From Ensifer sp. WSM1721 (GTDB lineage: Bacteria; Pseudomonadota; Alphaproteobacteria; Rhizobiales; Rhizobiaceae), in the NCBI RefSeq assembly GCF_000513895.2, contig NZ_CP165782.1, forward strand, positions 2,294,001 through 2,358,000: a stretch of 64,000 nucleotides of DNA, in the 5' to 3' direction. Both the position numbers and the translations under genes were made by a program. The notes beneath the pieces were generated by a model. That model was not told the origin of the DNA. It saw only the letters and a program-made list of their open reading frames with translations, and did not search any database. The number at the start of each line of letters is the position of its first letter. The stretch's first letter is position 1. Below are positions 16,531 through 24,780 of the stretch, piece by piece.

Positions 16531-18945
16531 ATGCGAAACGAACAAGACGATAACGCCGGCCGACGGAAGCGTCCGATGATGCATTCGGTGGAGAATCGTT
16601 TCATTGCGATCATCTGCTGTGCGATGCTCGTATTCGTCGCGCCGCTGCTCGCTCTTTTCCTGACCATATCGAGCGAACGGGTCGCCCGCGAGCGACTGCA
16701 CAACGTCGAGCTTCTGACCGAGGCGAGCGGCGAGGCTCTCGCCAAGCCGATCTGGGACTTCGACGAGGAGGCTATCGCAAGGATCGCCCGCTCGCTGATG
16801 AACGCGACAGACATCGAGGCGGTCGTCATCCGCGACCCGGCGGGCAGCATACTCGCCCGCTTGCCGGCGGAGCCCAGCGCCGGGACGGCCGCATACCACT
16901 CCCTCAAGACCGTCATCTCCCACGACGGCGTCGATGGCCCCAAGTCGGTCGGCACGCTCGAAGTCCTCGTTTCCGCGTTGGGTCCCCTCTCGCGCTTCAG
17001 CAAAGACGAATGGGCGATCCTCGGCATTCTTCTGTTCGCCGTGGCGACCGTCTTTGCGGCGGCCCTGGTCGGCAACCGTCTAACCGTGATCCGTCCGCTG
17101 ATGCGGCTGACCGCCGCGATCGAGGCAACAAGGCGGCTCGGATCACGACACCGGGTCGACTGGAGCTCGGATGACGAGATGGGCGCCCTCGCCGCCAACT
17201 TCAACGCGATGCAGGATCGGCTTGAACGCGAGGAGAAGGAGCTGAAGATCGCACACCGGCGGGCGACCGAGATCTACGATCTGACGCCGGCCATGCTCTT
17301 TTCGCTTGACGCCGAAAATCGACTGATCGCCGTCAGCGACTACTGGCTGCTTGCGACCGGCTACGCTCGGGAGGAGGTCATCGGCCGAGGCTTTACCGAT
17401 TTCGTCGACCCGAGTTGGCACGAAGCCTACCGCTTGCGTACAAAGGCAATCGCCTCGGGCAGCGACACGATCAGCGAAGTCACGCTCCCTTTCCGCAAGG
17501 CCAACGGCGAATTCATGACCGCGCTGATCCTCGAAACGGAAACTGGCCGCGACGGGCTCTCGCTTTCCGTCATGACCGACGTGACGGCCTTGAAGCAGGC
17601 GGAGAGCCGCAACCATGCCCAGGCGATCACCGACCATCTGACCGGTCTCCTCAACCGTCAGGGTTTCGAAAGCGCGCTTGATGAGGCGATCCGCAGCGCC
17701 GACGAATGCGGCATGCAACTCGCCTGCCTGTTCATCGATCTCGATCGGTTCAAATGGATCAACGACAATTTCGGCCATGCCGCCGGTGATGCCGTGCTGC
17801 GCCAGACGGTAGAACTGATCCGCGCGAAACTCGGGCCTGCGGACGTGATGGCGCGTCTCGGCGGCGACGAGTTCGCCATCCTCATTGCGGCAACGGACGT
17901 TATCGCCCTTGCGAGCGAGATCGGGGAGCGCGTCTGCGAGGCCCTGCGCGAGCCGATGCCGGTGGAGAGCAACGAGTTGTCGGTCAGCGCGAGCATCGGC
18001 CTCGCCGTCTACCCGACGCATGCCGCCAGCGCCTCGGACCTCCTGCTCAAGGCCGACATGGCCATGTACGCGCGCAAGCGCGACGGCAAGAACGGCCTGC
18101 AGATTTTCGACACGGGCATGCTCGACACGGCGCGCGAGCGCCACGAGATCGAGCAGTGCATCGAGGCGGGCCTGAAGGAGGACTGGTTCGAGGCTTGGCT
18201 GCAGCCGATCGTTAGTCTGGCCGACGGCCGCATCATCGGCTTCGAGGCGCTCGTGCGGCTGGACCATCCGGAAAAGGGTCTCATGCCGCCCGGCAAGATC
18301 ATCGGCATCGCAGAGGAGACGGGCACGATCAGTCGCATCGGCGACCGGGTGTTGGAGAAGGCCATTCGTCACCTTGCAGCGATCTCCGCGCTCGATGGGA
18401 CGCAGGACACCTATCTGGCCGTGAACTTCTCGCCGCTGCAGTTTGAGCTCACGCTGGCCCACAGGCTGGCAGCACTCCTGCTCAAGCATCATATTTCCCC
18501 GCATCGGATCGTCATAGAAATTACCGAGGCGGTGCTGATGCTCGACAATCCGGAGGTTCATGCGGTGCTGAAGCAGCTCAGCGAGTTCGGCTGCCGTATC
18601 GCACTCGACGACTTCGGCACCGGCTATTCGTCGCTCAGCTACCTCAACCGTTTCCCCGTCGACATCGTCAAGATCGACCAGTCTTTCACGCGCTCGCTGA
18701 ACTCCAATGCCGCCGACGTCCGGCGCAAGAGCAGGATGCTCATCAAGGGCATCCGCACCATCTCGCACCAGATGGGCTGCACCGTCGTCGCCGAGGGTAT
18801 CGAAACGGAGGATCAGTGGCAGCTTTTGCGCAAGCTTGGCGTGGATAATGGCCAAGGCTACCTCTTCAGCCGGCCCATGCCGGTCGATGGCATGCTGGCC
18901 ATGCTCGAGAGCGAATCGGAAGCCAAGGCGAGCAATCAGGGATAG
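16531..18945 (+). CDS. Membrane PAS-GGDEF-EAL c-di-GMP signalling protein
   Basis: This 804-residue protein should make or break cyclic di-GMP. Domains in order: membrane helix (about 24-46), periplasmic sensor region, second helix (about 162-182), HAMP linker, PAS (about 245-355), GGDEF (about 375-535) and EAL (about 545-795). The cyclase motif is intact (RLGGDEFAIL, near 442-451). The inhibitory RxxD site upstream of it is not, reading GPAD. The phosphodiesterase residues look complete: EALVRL, NFSPLQF, EITEAV, DDFGTGYSS, KIDQSF and EGIET. It could therefore have either activity. The next gene, a secreted binding protein, follows after 29 bases and may feed its sensor region. Confidence 0.93.
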   Translation: MRNEQDDNAGRRKRPMMHSVENRFIAIICCAMLVFVAPLLALFLTISSERVARERLHNVELLTEASGEALAKPIWDFDEEAIARIARSLMNATDIEAVVIRDPAGSILARLPAEPSAGTAAYHSLKTVISHDGVDGPKSVGTLEVLVSALGPLSRFSKDEWAILGILLFAVATVFAAALVGNRLTVIRPLMRLTAAIEATRRLGSRHRVDWSSDDEMGALAANFNAMQDRLEREEKELKIAHRRATEIYDLTPAMLFSLDAENRLIAVSDYWLLATGYAREEVIGRGFTDFVDPSWHEAYRLRTKAIASGSDTISEVTLPFRKANGEFMTALILETETGRDGLSLSVMTDVTALKQAESRNHAQAITDHLTGLLNRQGFESALDEAIRSADECGMQLACLFIDLDRFKWINDNFGHAAGDAVLRQTVELIRAKLGPADVMARLGGDEFAILIAATDVIALASEIGERVCEALREPMPVESNELSVSASIGLAVYPTHAASASDLLLKADMAMYARKRDGKNGLQIFDTGMLDTARERHEIEQCIEAGLKEDWFEAWLQPIVSLADGRIIGFEALVRLDHPEKGLMPPGKIIGIAEETGTISRIGDRVLEKAIRHLAAISALDGTQDTYLAVNFSPLQFELTLAHRLAALLLKHHISPHRIVIEITEAVLMLDNPEVHAVLKQLSEFGCRIALDDFGTGYSSLSYLNRFPVDIVKIDQSFTRSLNSNAADVRRKSRMLIKGIRTISHQMGCTVVAEGIETEDQWQLLRKLGVDNGQGYLFSRPMPVDGMLAMLESESEAKASNQG

Positions 18946-18974
18946 GGTCGAATGAAGAGCGGCCCGGAAGGAGA

Positions 18975-19715
18975 ATGGGCGTGAAACATTGGATCCTGGC
19001 ACTCTTCCTTGGCCTTTCCTCCGCCGCCGATGCCGAGACGATCCATTTCCTCACCGAGGAATATCCTCCCTATAATTTCTCCGGCGAAAACGGTCCGAGC
19101 GGAGCCTCGGTCGACCAGGTCGCGCTGATCATGAAGACGCTCGACCTGCCCTACGAGATCAACATCCTGCCGTGGGCGCGCGCCTTCGCGCTGGCGGAGA
19201 ACCAACCTCACCATTGCGTCTTCACCACCGGCCACGACGCCGCACGGAATGGAAAGTTCAAATGGGTCGAGCCGCTTCTCGTCGATCACATGATCATGGT
19301 GCGCCACAAGGAATCCGCTGTCGCGCCGCGATCGCTTGAGGAGGCGAAGCAGTTCGTGATCGGAACACAGCGCGAGGATTTCTCCGCCGGATACCTGAAG
19401 GAACGCGGCTTTCAGAGGATCGACTATGCCGCCAGTCTCGACTCCACACTGAAGAAGCTGATCGCCGGCCGCATCGATTTGATGATGACCTCCGAAAAGA
19501 CCTTCGAGAGCATGCGGACCGACGGAAAGCCGATCGAGGCGGCGCTGGTGCTTGAAGGCAAGCAATACGGCATTGCCTGCCACAAGGATATGGCAGGTGA
19601 GACCATCGCCCGTATGCAGACAGAACTCGACCGTCTCATTGGCGACGGAACGCAGGACCGGATCTTCGAGCGCTACGGCCTGAGCCCGAACCGGATCGAA
19701 CAGGCGGCGAAATAG
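18975..19715 (+). CDS. Periplasmic amino-acid-type solute-binding protein (SBP family 3)
   Basis: This 246-residue protein carries a cleavable signal peptide (about 1-20, ending SAADA) and the family 3 binding-protein fold. Evidence is the opening ETIHFLTEEYPPYNF block and the later LDSTLKKLIAGRIDLMMTSEK. No ABC permease or ATPase gene is near, so transport is unlikely to be its only job. It follows the GGDEF/EAL gene by 29 bases with GGAAGGAG before the ATG, so co-expression is likely. A role as ligand sensor for that protein is inference from the operon. A repeat element follows the stop. Confidence 0.85.
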   Translation: MGVKHWILALFLGLSSAADAETIHFLTEEYPPYNFSGENGPSGASVDQVALIMKTLDLPYEINILPWARAFALAENQPHHCVFTTGHDAARNGKFKWVEPLLVDHMIMVRHKESAVAPRSLEEAKQFVIGTQREDFSAGYLKERGFQRIDYAASLDSTLKKLIAGRIDLMMTSEKTFESMRTDGKPIEAALVLEGKQYGIACHKDMAGETIARMQTELDRLIGDGTQDRIFERYGLSPNRIEQAAK

Positions 19716-19773
19716 CCATTGACTTTGGCTGGGCGGCGATGATTTTGGGGTGAGATAGCGGATGTGGTGGAAG

Positions 19774-19896
19774 CCCCTCTCCTCGGGTTTAACCCGAGGA
19801 CTAACCCTCTCCCCGCGCGCGGGGAAAGGGGACTGGGACGGCGCGGCAGCCCCTCACCGCCTGCGGGGAGAAGGTCGCGGCAGCAGGATGAGGGGC
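19774..19896. repeat. RIME-like intergenic mosaic element, copy 1
   Basis: This is a 123-base element made of linked palindromes: CCTCGGGTTTAACCCGAGG, then CCCCGCGCGCGGGG, then paired CCCTCACC and GGATGAGGGGC arms. The reverse complement of the segment at 40198-40330 matches it along nearly the whole length, including the motif order and the closing GAGGGGCAAAG. I take it for the rhizobial RIME family from memory. It fills the gap between the binding-protein gene and pth. Confidence 0.8.
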
Positions 19897-19955
19897 AAAG
19901 GGCCTCCCCGCCACATCTCGCCTCATAGAGCAAAGCGCATCAGGAGCTTGCCGAC

Positions 19956-20675
19956 ATGCTGATCATCGCGGGACTTGGCAATCCGGGTCCGAAATACGCC
20001 GGTAATCGCCACAATATCGGTTTCATAGCGGTCGACGCCATCCAGCGGCGTCACGGCTTCTCCTCCTGGTCGAAGAAGTTCAAGTCGGAGATTGCCGAAG
20101 GCGAGATCGGCGGCGAGCGCGTCCTGCTGATGAAGCCGCAGACCTTCATGAACATCTCCGGCGAAGCCGTCGGCGAAGCCATGCGTTTCTACAAGCTCGC
20201 GCCCAAGGACATCGTCGTGATCTACGACGAACTGGATCTGCCCGCCGGCAAGGCACGGATCAAGACCGGAGGCGGTCACGGCGGGCACAACGGCATCAGG
20301 TCGATCGACGCCCATTGCGGCAAGGAATACCGCCGCCTGCGGCTCGGCATCGGCCATCCCGGCGTCAAGGACCTCGTGCATGCGCATGTGCTCGGCGATT
20401 TCGCCAAGGCCGATCAGGCGTGGCTTTCGGCCCTACTCGACGCCATCGCCGAGAACGCCGGCATGCTGGTAAAAGGCGAGGACTCGCAGCTCATGAACAA
20501 GATCGCTCTGGCGACCGGCGGCAAGCCGGAGGCGGAAAAGCCTGAGGCTCCGAAGAAACAGCCGGCGCAGTCCCATATTCACCAGGCGCGCGCAGCGGCC
20601 CAGCCGAAGAAACTCCCGGCAACCGGCCCCATGGCCGACATGCTGAAGAAGATGTTCGGCTCGAAAGGGGATTAG
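19956..20675 (+). CDS. pth: Peptidyl-tRNA hydrolase
   Basis: Pth frees tRNA from prematurely released peptidyl-tRNA and is essential in bacteria. The 239-residue protein shows the family residues N10 (GLGNPGPKY), H19 (NRHNIGF), DELD at 91-94 and N112 (GGGHGGHNG). The enzyme core ends near 190. The remaining 50 residues are a Lys/Pro/Ala-rich tail usual in rhizobial Pth. The stop overlaps by three bases the stop of the small convergent gene at 20672, and the stop codon abuts a palindromic repeat copy. Confidence 0.96.
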   Translation: MLIIAGLGNPGPKYAGNRHNIGFIAVDAIQRRHGFSSWSKKFKSEIAEGEIGGERVLLMKPQTFMNISGEAVGEAMRFYKLAPKDIVVIYDELDLPAGKARIKTGGGHGGHNGIRSIDAHCGKEYRRLRLGIGHPGVKDLVHAHVLGDFAKADQAWLSALLDAIAENAGMLVKGEDSQLMNKIALATGGKPEAEKPEAPKKQPAQSHIHQARAAAQPKKLPATGPMADMLKKMFGSKGD

Positions 20676-20962
20676 CGCTGGATGGTAAACGTGCGCGGTC
20701 TTCCACCCGCCATATCGCGATAGGATGTAGGAACTCCTGCAGCTTCGTGGAACCGGGCAAGCCGATCGAGCCAGAGAGCCAGATCCTCCGGGATTTCCGC
20801 GTGACTGCTCTCGAGCGCTTCAACCCAGGAGAGCTGGCATTGGAGCGCGGATGTGAGGTCGATTGTCGTCCACCGCAAAATGGCCAGGCATTCAGCAAAA
20901 CGTTCGGGTGTCATCGGCGCAGTTTTCAGCATTGATGAGGGGCTGTGCACTGAATAGTGCAT
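20672..20962 (-). CDS. Small hypothetical protein
   Basis: This 96-residue soluble protein is one I do not recognise. The central part ([24 protein letters not shown]...[16 protein letters not shown]) is helical and resembles a short helix-turn-helix of the Cro/XRE kind, but the resemblance is weak. The ATG at 20962 has AAAGGAC four bases upstream, which favours it over the internal ATGs at 20932 and 20914. The last 15 codons ([13 protein letters not shown]) fall inside a degenerate copy of the palindromic repeat, suggesting that the repeat supplied the C-terminus. It ends overlapping the pth stop. Confidence 0.6.
   Translation of the reverse strand: MHYSVHSPSSMLKTAPMTPERFAECLAILRWTTIDLTSALQCQLSWVEALESSHAEIPEDLALWLDRLARFHEAAGVPTSYRDMAGGRPRTFTIQR
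20675..20719. repeat. Degenerate copy of the 44-base palindrome, inside a coding region
   Basis: GGATGGTAAACGTGCGCGGTCTTCCACCCGC aligns block by block with GGATGAGG-AAAAGTGTGCGCGGTTTTCGGCCCGC of the intact copies. Arm symmetry is partly lost. It spans the last base of the pth stop and the last 15 codons of the small leftward gene. Confidence 0.55.
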
Positions 20963-21076
20963 ATGTCCTTTTTATCGCTCCTCGACTTTGCCAGGCGTTC
21001 CGCCGGTAACAGCCACATCGCTCGAAGGGCCCGGTCTTGAGGGCAGTGATCTTAGGCCAGCCCAAGGCGAGAATTG

Positions 21077-21388
21077 TCACTCCTCCGGCTCGGTCGTGAA
21101 CATCAGCGGGAAGCCCGCTTCCTTGCCGAGGTCGGTCGCCTCCTTCGCCTTGGTTTCGGCCACGTCCTTGGCGCAGATCACGACGACCGAGGTGCCGAGC
21201 TTGTGCGCCGTCATCATCACCCGGTAACCGGTTTCCTCGCTCATCCGGAAGACGGCCTTCAGCACCATCACGACGAATTCGCGCGGCGTGTAATCGTCAT
21301 TGACAAGGATGACCTTGTAGAGCTTCGGCCGTTCGAGCTTCGGCTTCGCCCTCGTTTTGCGCTTTGCGGCAACGTCATTGTCACTCAT
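21077..21388 (-). CDS. clpS: ATP-dependent Clp protease adaptor, ClpS2-like
   Basis: ClpS delivers N-degron substrates to ClpAP. The 103-residue protein has the adaptor core LYKVILVNDDYTPREFVVMVLKAVF with the substrate-pocket residues N and D of NDDYTP and the histidine of MMTAHKLG. Two points mark it as the second rhizobial type (ClpS2): it is not next to clpA, and an arginine (DYTPREF) occupies the place of the pocket methionine of E. coli ClpS (DYTPMEF). I start at the ATG at 21388 (MSDNDVAA); the 84 codons upstream in frame are antisense to ychF. It is divergent from ychF. Confidence 0.92.
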   Translation of the reverse strand: MSDNDVAAKRKTRAKPKLERPKLYKVILVNDDYTPREFVVMVLKAVFRMSEETGYRVMMTAHKLGTSVVVICAKDVAETKAKEATDLGKEAGFPLMFTTEPEE

Positions 21389-21569
21389 CGGAAATCCGCC
21401 GTTGATGACATGAGAGGCAACCAATATTGCGCTCCGATCAAAGGCATTCAAGGGAAACCCACCGATCAGCGGGATGTGAACACATTGCGATATGCGGGAA
21501 GAGCTTGACCGCTCCTCTCCTTTATCCCATAGCCACGCCCAAGCGATTTCAGGAACGACAGGTTTAGCC

Positions 21570-22673
21570 ATGGGCTTCAAATGCGGTATCGTCGGGCTGC
21601 CGAATGTCGGCAAGTCCACACTCTTCAATGCGCTGACCAAGACGGCAGCGGCGCAGGCAGCGAACTATCCCTTCTGCACGATCGAGCCGAACACGGGTGA
21701 AGTCGCCGTTCCCGATCCGCGCATGCGCAAGCTCGCCGATATCGCCAAGTCGAAGGAGATCATTCCAACCCGCATCTCCTTCGTCGACATCGCCGGGCTG
21801 GTGCGCGGCGCGTCCAAGGGCGAGGGCCTCGGCAACCAGTTCCTCGCCAATATCCGCGAGGTGGACGCTGTGGTGCACGTGCTGCGCTGCTTCGAAGACG
21901 ACGACATCACACATGTCGAGGGGCGCATCCACCCCGTCGAGGACGCGGAGACGATCGAGACCGAACTGATGCTCGCCGATCTCGAAAGCCTGGAGCGGCG
22001 GACCGAGCAGACGCGCAAGCGCGCGACCGGCAAGGACAAGGACTCGATGGCGCAGCTTCCGGTCATGGAAGCCTCGCTGAAACTGCTGCAAGAAGGCAAG
22101 CCCGTGCGCACCCTGCTTCCGAAGCTCGATGCCGACGAGCTGCGCATCCTGCAAGGCCTCAACCTCCTCACGTCCCATCCGGTTCTCTATGTCTGCAACG
22201 TCGCCGAAGCCGACGCGGCAACCGGCAACGAGCACACCCGTGCCGTCGAGGAGCTGGCCAAGGCTCAGGGCGCCGAAACGGTCGTGATCTCGGCCGCGAT
22301 CGAATCGGAAGTCGCCCAATTGCCGGACGAGGAAGCGAAAGAATTCCTCTCGGCCCTCGGTCTGGACGAGGCAGGCCTCGACCGCCTGATCCGCGCCGGC
22401 TACAAGCTGCTCGACCTCATCACTTATTTCACGGTGGGCCCGAAAGAGACCCGTGCCTGGACGATCCCGCGCGGTACGAAGGCGCCGCAGGCGGCGGGCG
22501 TCATCCATTCGGATTTCGAGCGCGGTTTCATCCGCGCCAACACGATCGCCTATGACGACTTCATCGCCTACGGCGGAGAAAACGGAGCCAAGGAGGCCGG
22601 CAAGGCGCGCGACGAAGGCAAGGATTACGTCGTGCAGGACGGCGACGTCATTCACTTCCGCTTCAACACGTGA
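21570..22673 (+). CDS. ychF: Redox-regulated ribosome-associated ATPase YchF
   Basis: YchF (Ola1 family) is an Obg-related P-loop protein that binds ribosomes and hydrolyses ATP rather than GTP. The 367-residue protein shows G1 GLPNVGKS (9-16), DIAGLVRGASKGEGLGNQFL as switch and G3, and NVAE in place of NKxD, which is the ATP-specific version. The C-terminal TGS domain reads LLDLITYFTVGPKETRAWTI. The true start is the ATG at 21570 (MGFKCGIVG), with 26 earlier codons unsupported. It lies after pth as in many bacteria, with two leftward genes between. Confidence 0.96.
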   Translation: MGFKCGIVGLPNVGKSTLFNALTKTAAAQAANYPFCTIEPNTGEVAVPDPRMRKLADIAKSKEIIPTRISFVDIAGLVRGASKGEGLGNQFLANIREVDAVVHVLRCFEDDDITHVEGRIHPVEDAETIETELMLADLESLERRTEQTRKRATGKDKDSMAQLPVMEASLKLLQEGKPVRTLLPKLDADELRILQGLNLLTSHPVLYVCNVAEADAATGNEHTRAVEELAKAQGAETVVISAAIESEVAQLPDEEAKEFLSALGLDEAGLDRLIRAGYKLLDLITYFTVGPKETRAWTIPRGTKAPQAAGVIHSDFERGFIRANTIAYDDFIAYGGENGAKEAGKARDEGKDYVVQDGDVIHFRFNT

Positions 22674-22734
22674 CATCGAGCCGATGCGGCACCATATATG
22701 GCGCCGCAGCATTTCGGCGATGATGGGGGGCGGC

Positions 22735-23190
22735 ATGCTCTATTTCGAGGACTTCACAGAAGGCCGGCGTTTCGACTACCGCCCGGTCCTGATGCAAGCC
22801 ACCGACATGATTGCCTTTGCCCGCGAGTTCGACCCGCAGCCGATGCATCTCAACGAGGAAGCCGGAAGGCTTAGCATTCTCGGCGGCCTCTCCGCCTCCG
22901 GCTGGCACACCAGTGCCATCGGGATGCGGATGATGATCGACGCTTTCCTCGGCAATTCCTCCTCGCAAGGCTCGCCGGGGATCGACTTCATGGAGTGGAA
23001 AAGGCCGGTGCTTGCCGGAGATCTCCTCTCGGGCTTCAGCCTAGTGCTGGAGTCACGCCAATCGAAGTCGAAGCCCGCGATCGGCATCGTCAAATTTCGC
23101 AACGAAATCGACAACCAGAACGGTGAAGCCGTCGCAGTCTCCGAATGCTCGGTCATGTTCCGTCGCCGCGACACGGAGCAGCGGCCATGA
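22735..23190 (+). CDS. MaoC family dehydratase (first of pair)
   Basis: This 151-residue hotdog-fold protein of the MaoC/(R)-hydratase group probably acts on an acyl-CoA or similar thioester. It shows FAREFDPQPMHLNEEAG with the hydratase-type histidine, followed by LGGLSASGWHTSAIGMRMM. Several ATGs are clustered; 22735 (MLYFEDF) follows a G-rich stretch and begins the conserved part, while 22720 is an alternative. The last four bases overlap the start of the next MaoC gene (ATGA), so the two are co-translated and may form a heterodimer. Confidence 0.83.
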   Translation: MLYFEDFTEGRRFDYRPVLMQATDMIAFAREFDPQPMHLNEEAGRLSILGGLSASGWHTSAIGMRMMIDAFLGNSSSQGSPGIDFMEWKRPVLAGDLLSGFSLVLESRQSKSKPAIGIVKFRNEIDNQNGEAVAVSECSVMFRRRDTEQRP

Positions 23191-23657
23191 TGACGTTGGC
23201 GGAACTTTACGAAGCCGGCCGAAAGATCGTCATCGGCAGCCTGACCTTCGCCGCGGAGGACATCATCCGCTTTGCTCGCGATTTCGACCCGCAGCCGTTT
23301 CACCTCGACGAGGAAGGGGCGAAACAATCGCTGTTCGGCGGCCTTTGCGCTTCCGGCTGGCATACTAGCGCCGGCTGGATGCAGTGCTTCGTACGTTTCT
23401 GGGCGGACGAGGCCCGGCGCCTTGCGGCCGAGGGGCTGCACGCCCCCAAACTCGGCCCCTCGCCCGGTTTCCGTGAACTCAAATGGCTGAAGCCGGTCTA
23501 TGCCGGCGACACAATAACTTATGCGGTAACCCTGCTCGAGGCCCGCATCGTCGCATCACGGCCCGGCTGGCGGATCAATACCATTCTGTGCGAGGGCGAG
23601 AACCAGCATGGCGAGGCGGTGATCCGTTTCGAGAGCAAGGTCATCGAATTCGCCTGA
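23187..23657 (+). CDS. MaoC family dehydratase (second of pair)
   Basis: This 156-residue paralogue of the preceding gene has FARDFDPQPFHLDEEGAKQS and LFGGLCASGWHTSAGWM at the same positions. It has a longer loop (FWADEARRLAAEGLHAPKLGPS) before the conserved LKWLKPVYAGDTI. The ATG overlaps the upstream stop as ATGA. The pair probably arose by tandem duplication followed by divergence. The substrate is unknown and no fatty-acid gene lies next to it. Confidence 0.85.
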   Translation: MMTLAELYEAGRKIVIGSLTFAAEDIIRFARDFDPQPFHLDEEGAKQSLFGGLCASGWHTSAGWMQCFVRFWADEARRLAAEGLHAPKLGPSPGFRELKWLKPVYAGDTITYAVTLLEARIVASRPGWRINTILCEGENQHGEAVIRFESKVIEFA

Positions 23658-23688
23658 AACGGAGCAGCAAAGCACCGAGAGCCTTAGC

Positions 23689-23732
23689 GCGGGATGAGGA
23701 AAAGTGTGCGCGGTTTTCGGCCCGCATCCCGC
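23689..23732. repeat. 44-base palindromic intergenic repeat, copy 3
   Basis: GCGGGATG and CATCCCGC form perfect outer arms, with GGAAAA and a TTTTC inner arm around GTGTGCGCGG. It lies between the convergent MaoC and apt genes, so it could terminate either. Confidence 0.85.
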
Positions 23733-23741
23733 GCCAACTTA

Positions 23742-24284
23742 TTAATGCCCCTCGAACTCGATGAGCGTGCGGACGTTGACGCCGAGCGCCTCGAGCTTCT
23801 TGCGGCCGCCGAGCTCCGGCAGATCGATAATGAAGCAGGCGGCGACGATCTCCGCGCCCATCTGCTGCAGGAGCTTCGTTGCCCCTTCGGCGGTGCCGCC
23901 GGTCGCGATCAAATCATCGACAAGGATCACCTTTTCGCCTGGGACAATCGCGTCCCTGTGCATCTCCATCTCGTCGACGCCGTATTCGAGGCTGTAGGCG
24001 ATCCTCACCGTGTCGTGCGGTAGCTTGCCTTTCTTGCGGATCGGCACGAAGCCGGCCGAGAGCTGGTGCGCGATCGCACCGCCCAGAATGAAGCCGCGCG
24101 CCTCGATTCCGGCGATCTTCTCGATCTTGGTTCCGGCATAGGGATGCACGAGCTCGTCGATCGCCCGACGGAACGTTCTCGGGTTGCCGAGCAGGGTCGT
24201 GATGTCGCGAAAGATGATGCCCGGCTTCGGGTAGTCCGGAATGCTTCGTATGGCGGCAATCAGTTCCGATTGAACAGCGATCAT
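23742..24284 (-). CDS. apt: Adenine phosphoribosyltransferase
   Basis: Apt salvages adenine to AMP using PRPP. The 180-residue protein has the type I phosphoribosyltransferase loop [16 protein letters not shown] (119-134), the family block [13 protein letters not shown] (17-29), and [12 protein letters not shown] (59-70). The ATG at 24284 (MIAVQSEL) is chosen because the earlier 17 codons in frame have no similarity. It is convergent with the MaoC genes across a repeat copy. Nothing in its 288-base upstream gap suggests regulation. Confidence 0.95.
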   Translation of the reverse strand: MIAVQSELIAAIRSIPDYPKPGIIFRDITTLLGNPRTFRRAIDELVHPYAGTKIEKIAGIEARGFILGGAIAHQLSAGFVPIRKKGKLPHDTVRIAYSLEYGVDEMEMHRDAIVPGEKVILVDDLIATGGTAEGATKLLQQMGAEIVAACFIIDLPELGGRKKLEALGVNVRTLIEFEGH

Positions 24285-24572
24285 GTCTGAAAACGGCCTT
24301 TGCGAGTCTGGAGGTCGGCAAAGCCATAGCACCAACCAACTACGTGTTGACAGGGATTTCTTCGCGCAACGGCAGGGCGGAACAATTTGGCCGGCCCTCC
24401 GGTTGATGTTAGGCTTCCCTCGGCAGGTCGCAGCGGCCTACCAGTTGCAAAGGCGATCAGAGCGGAAGATGTCGGCGGCTCTGCGCCCTCGTCCCGCTCC
24501 ACTTCTTGGAATCGGTCACTTCATGCTTTCGGTCGTGCAAGGGCCGAGTGATCTGGAGGAAGGAGGAATACC

Positions 24573-24758
24573 ATGCGCTTGTTCGAATGCGGTACGCTCG
24601 TTCCGGGTTGCCCCTGGCACACCCGCGCCGATAACGATGCCGAAGTCGTACGCCGGGCCGTTGAGCACATGCGTGACACCCATGGCGAGACGGTCATCCG
24701 CGAAAACATGGTCGACAACATCAAGGCGCGCATCGTCGACGAGACTCAGGCAGCGTGA
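24573..24758 (+). CDS. DUF1059 domain-containing small protein
   Basis: This 61-residue protein is of the DUF1059 family: it opens with the short beta strand LFECGTLVPGCPW and its paired cysteines, then the DNDAEVVRRAVEHMRDTHGE helix. It ends at the usual family length. GAGGAAGGAGG lies eight bases before the ATG, an unusually strong ribosome binding site for this window, which suggests high expression. The function of the family is not known. It stands alone, convergent with the CCA-transferase gene. Confidence 0.82.
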   Translation: MRLFECGTLVPGCPWHTRADNDAEVVRRAVEHMRDTHGETVIRENMVDNIKARIVDETQAA

Positions 24759-24780
24759 CGGCGCAGTGCCACCCTCGCGC

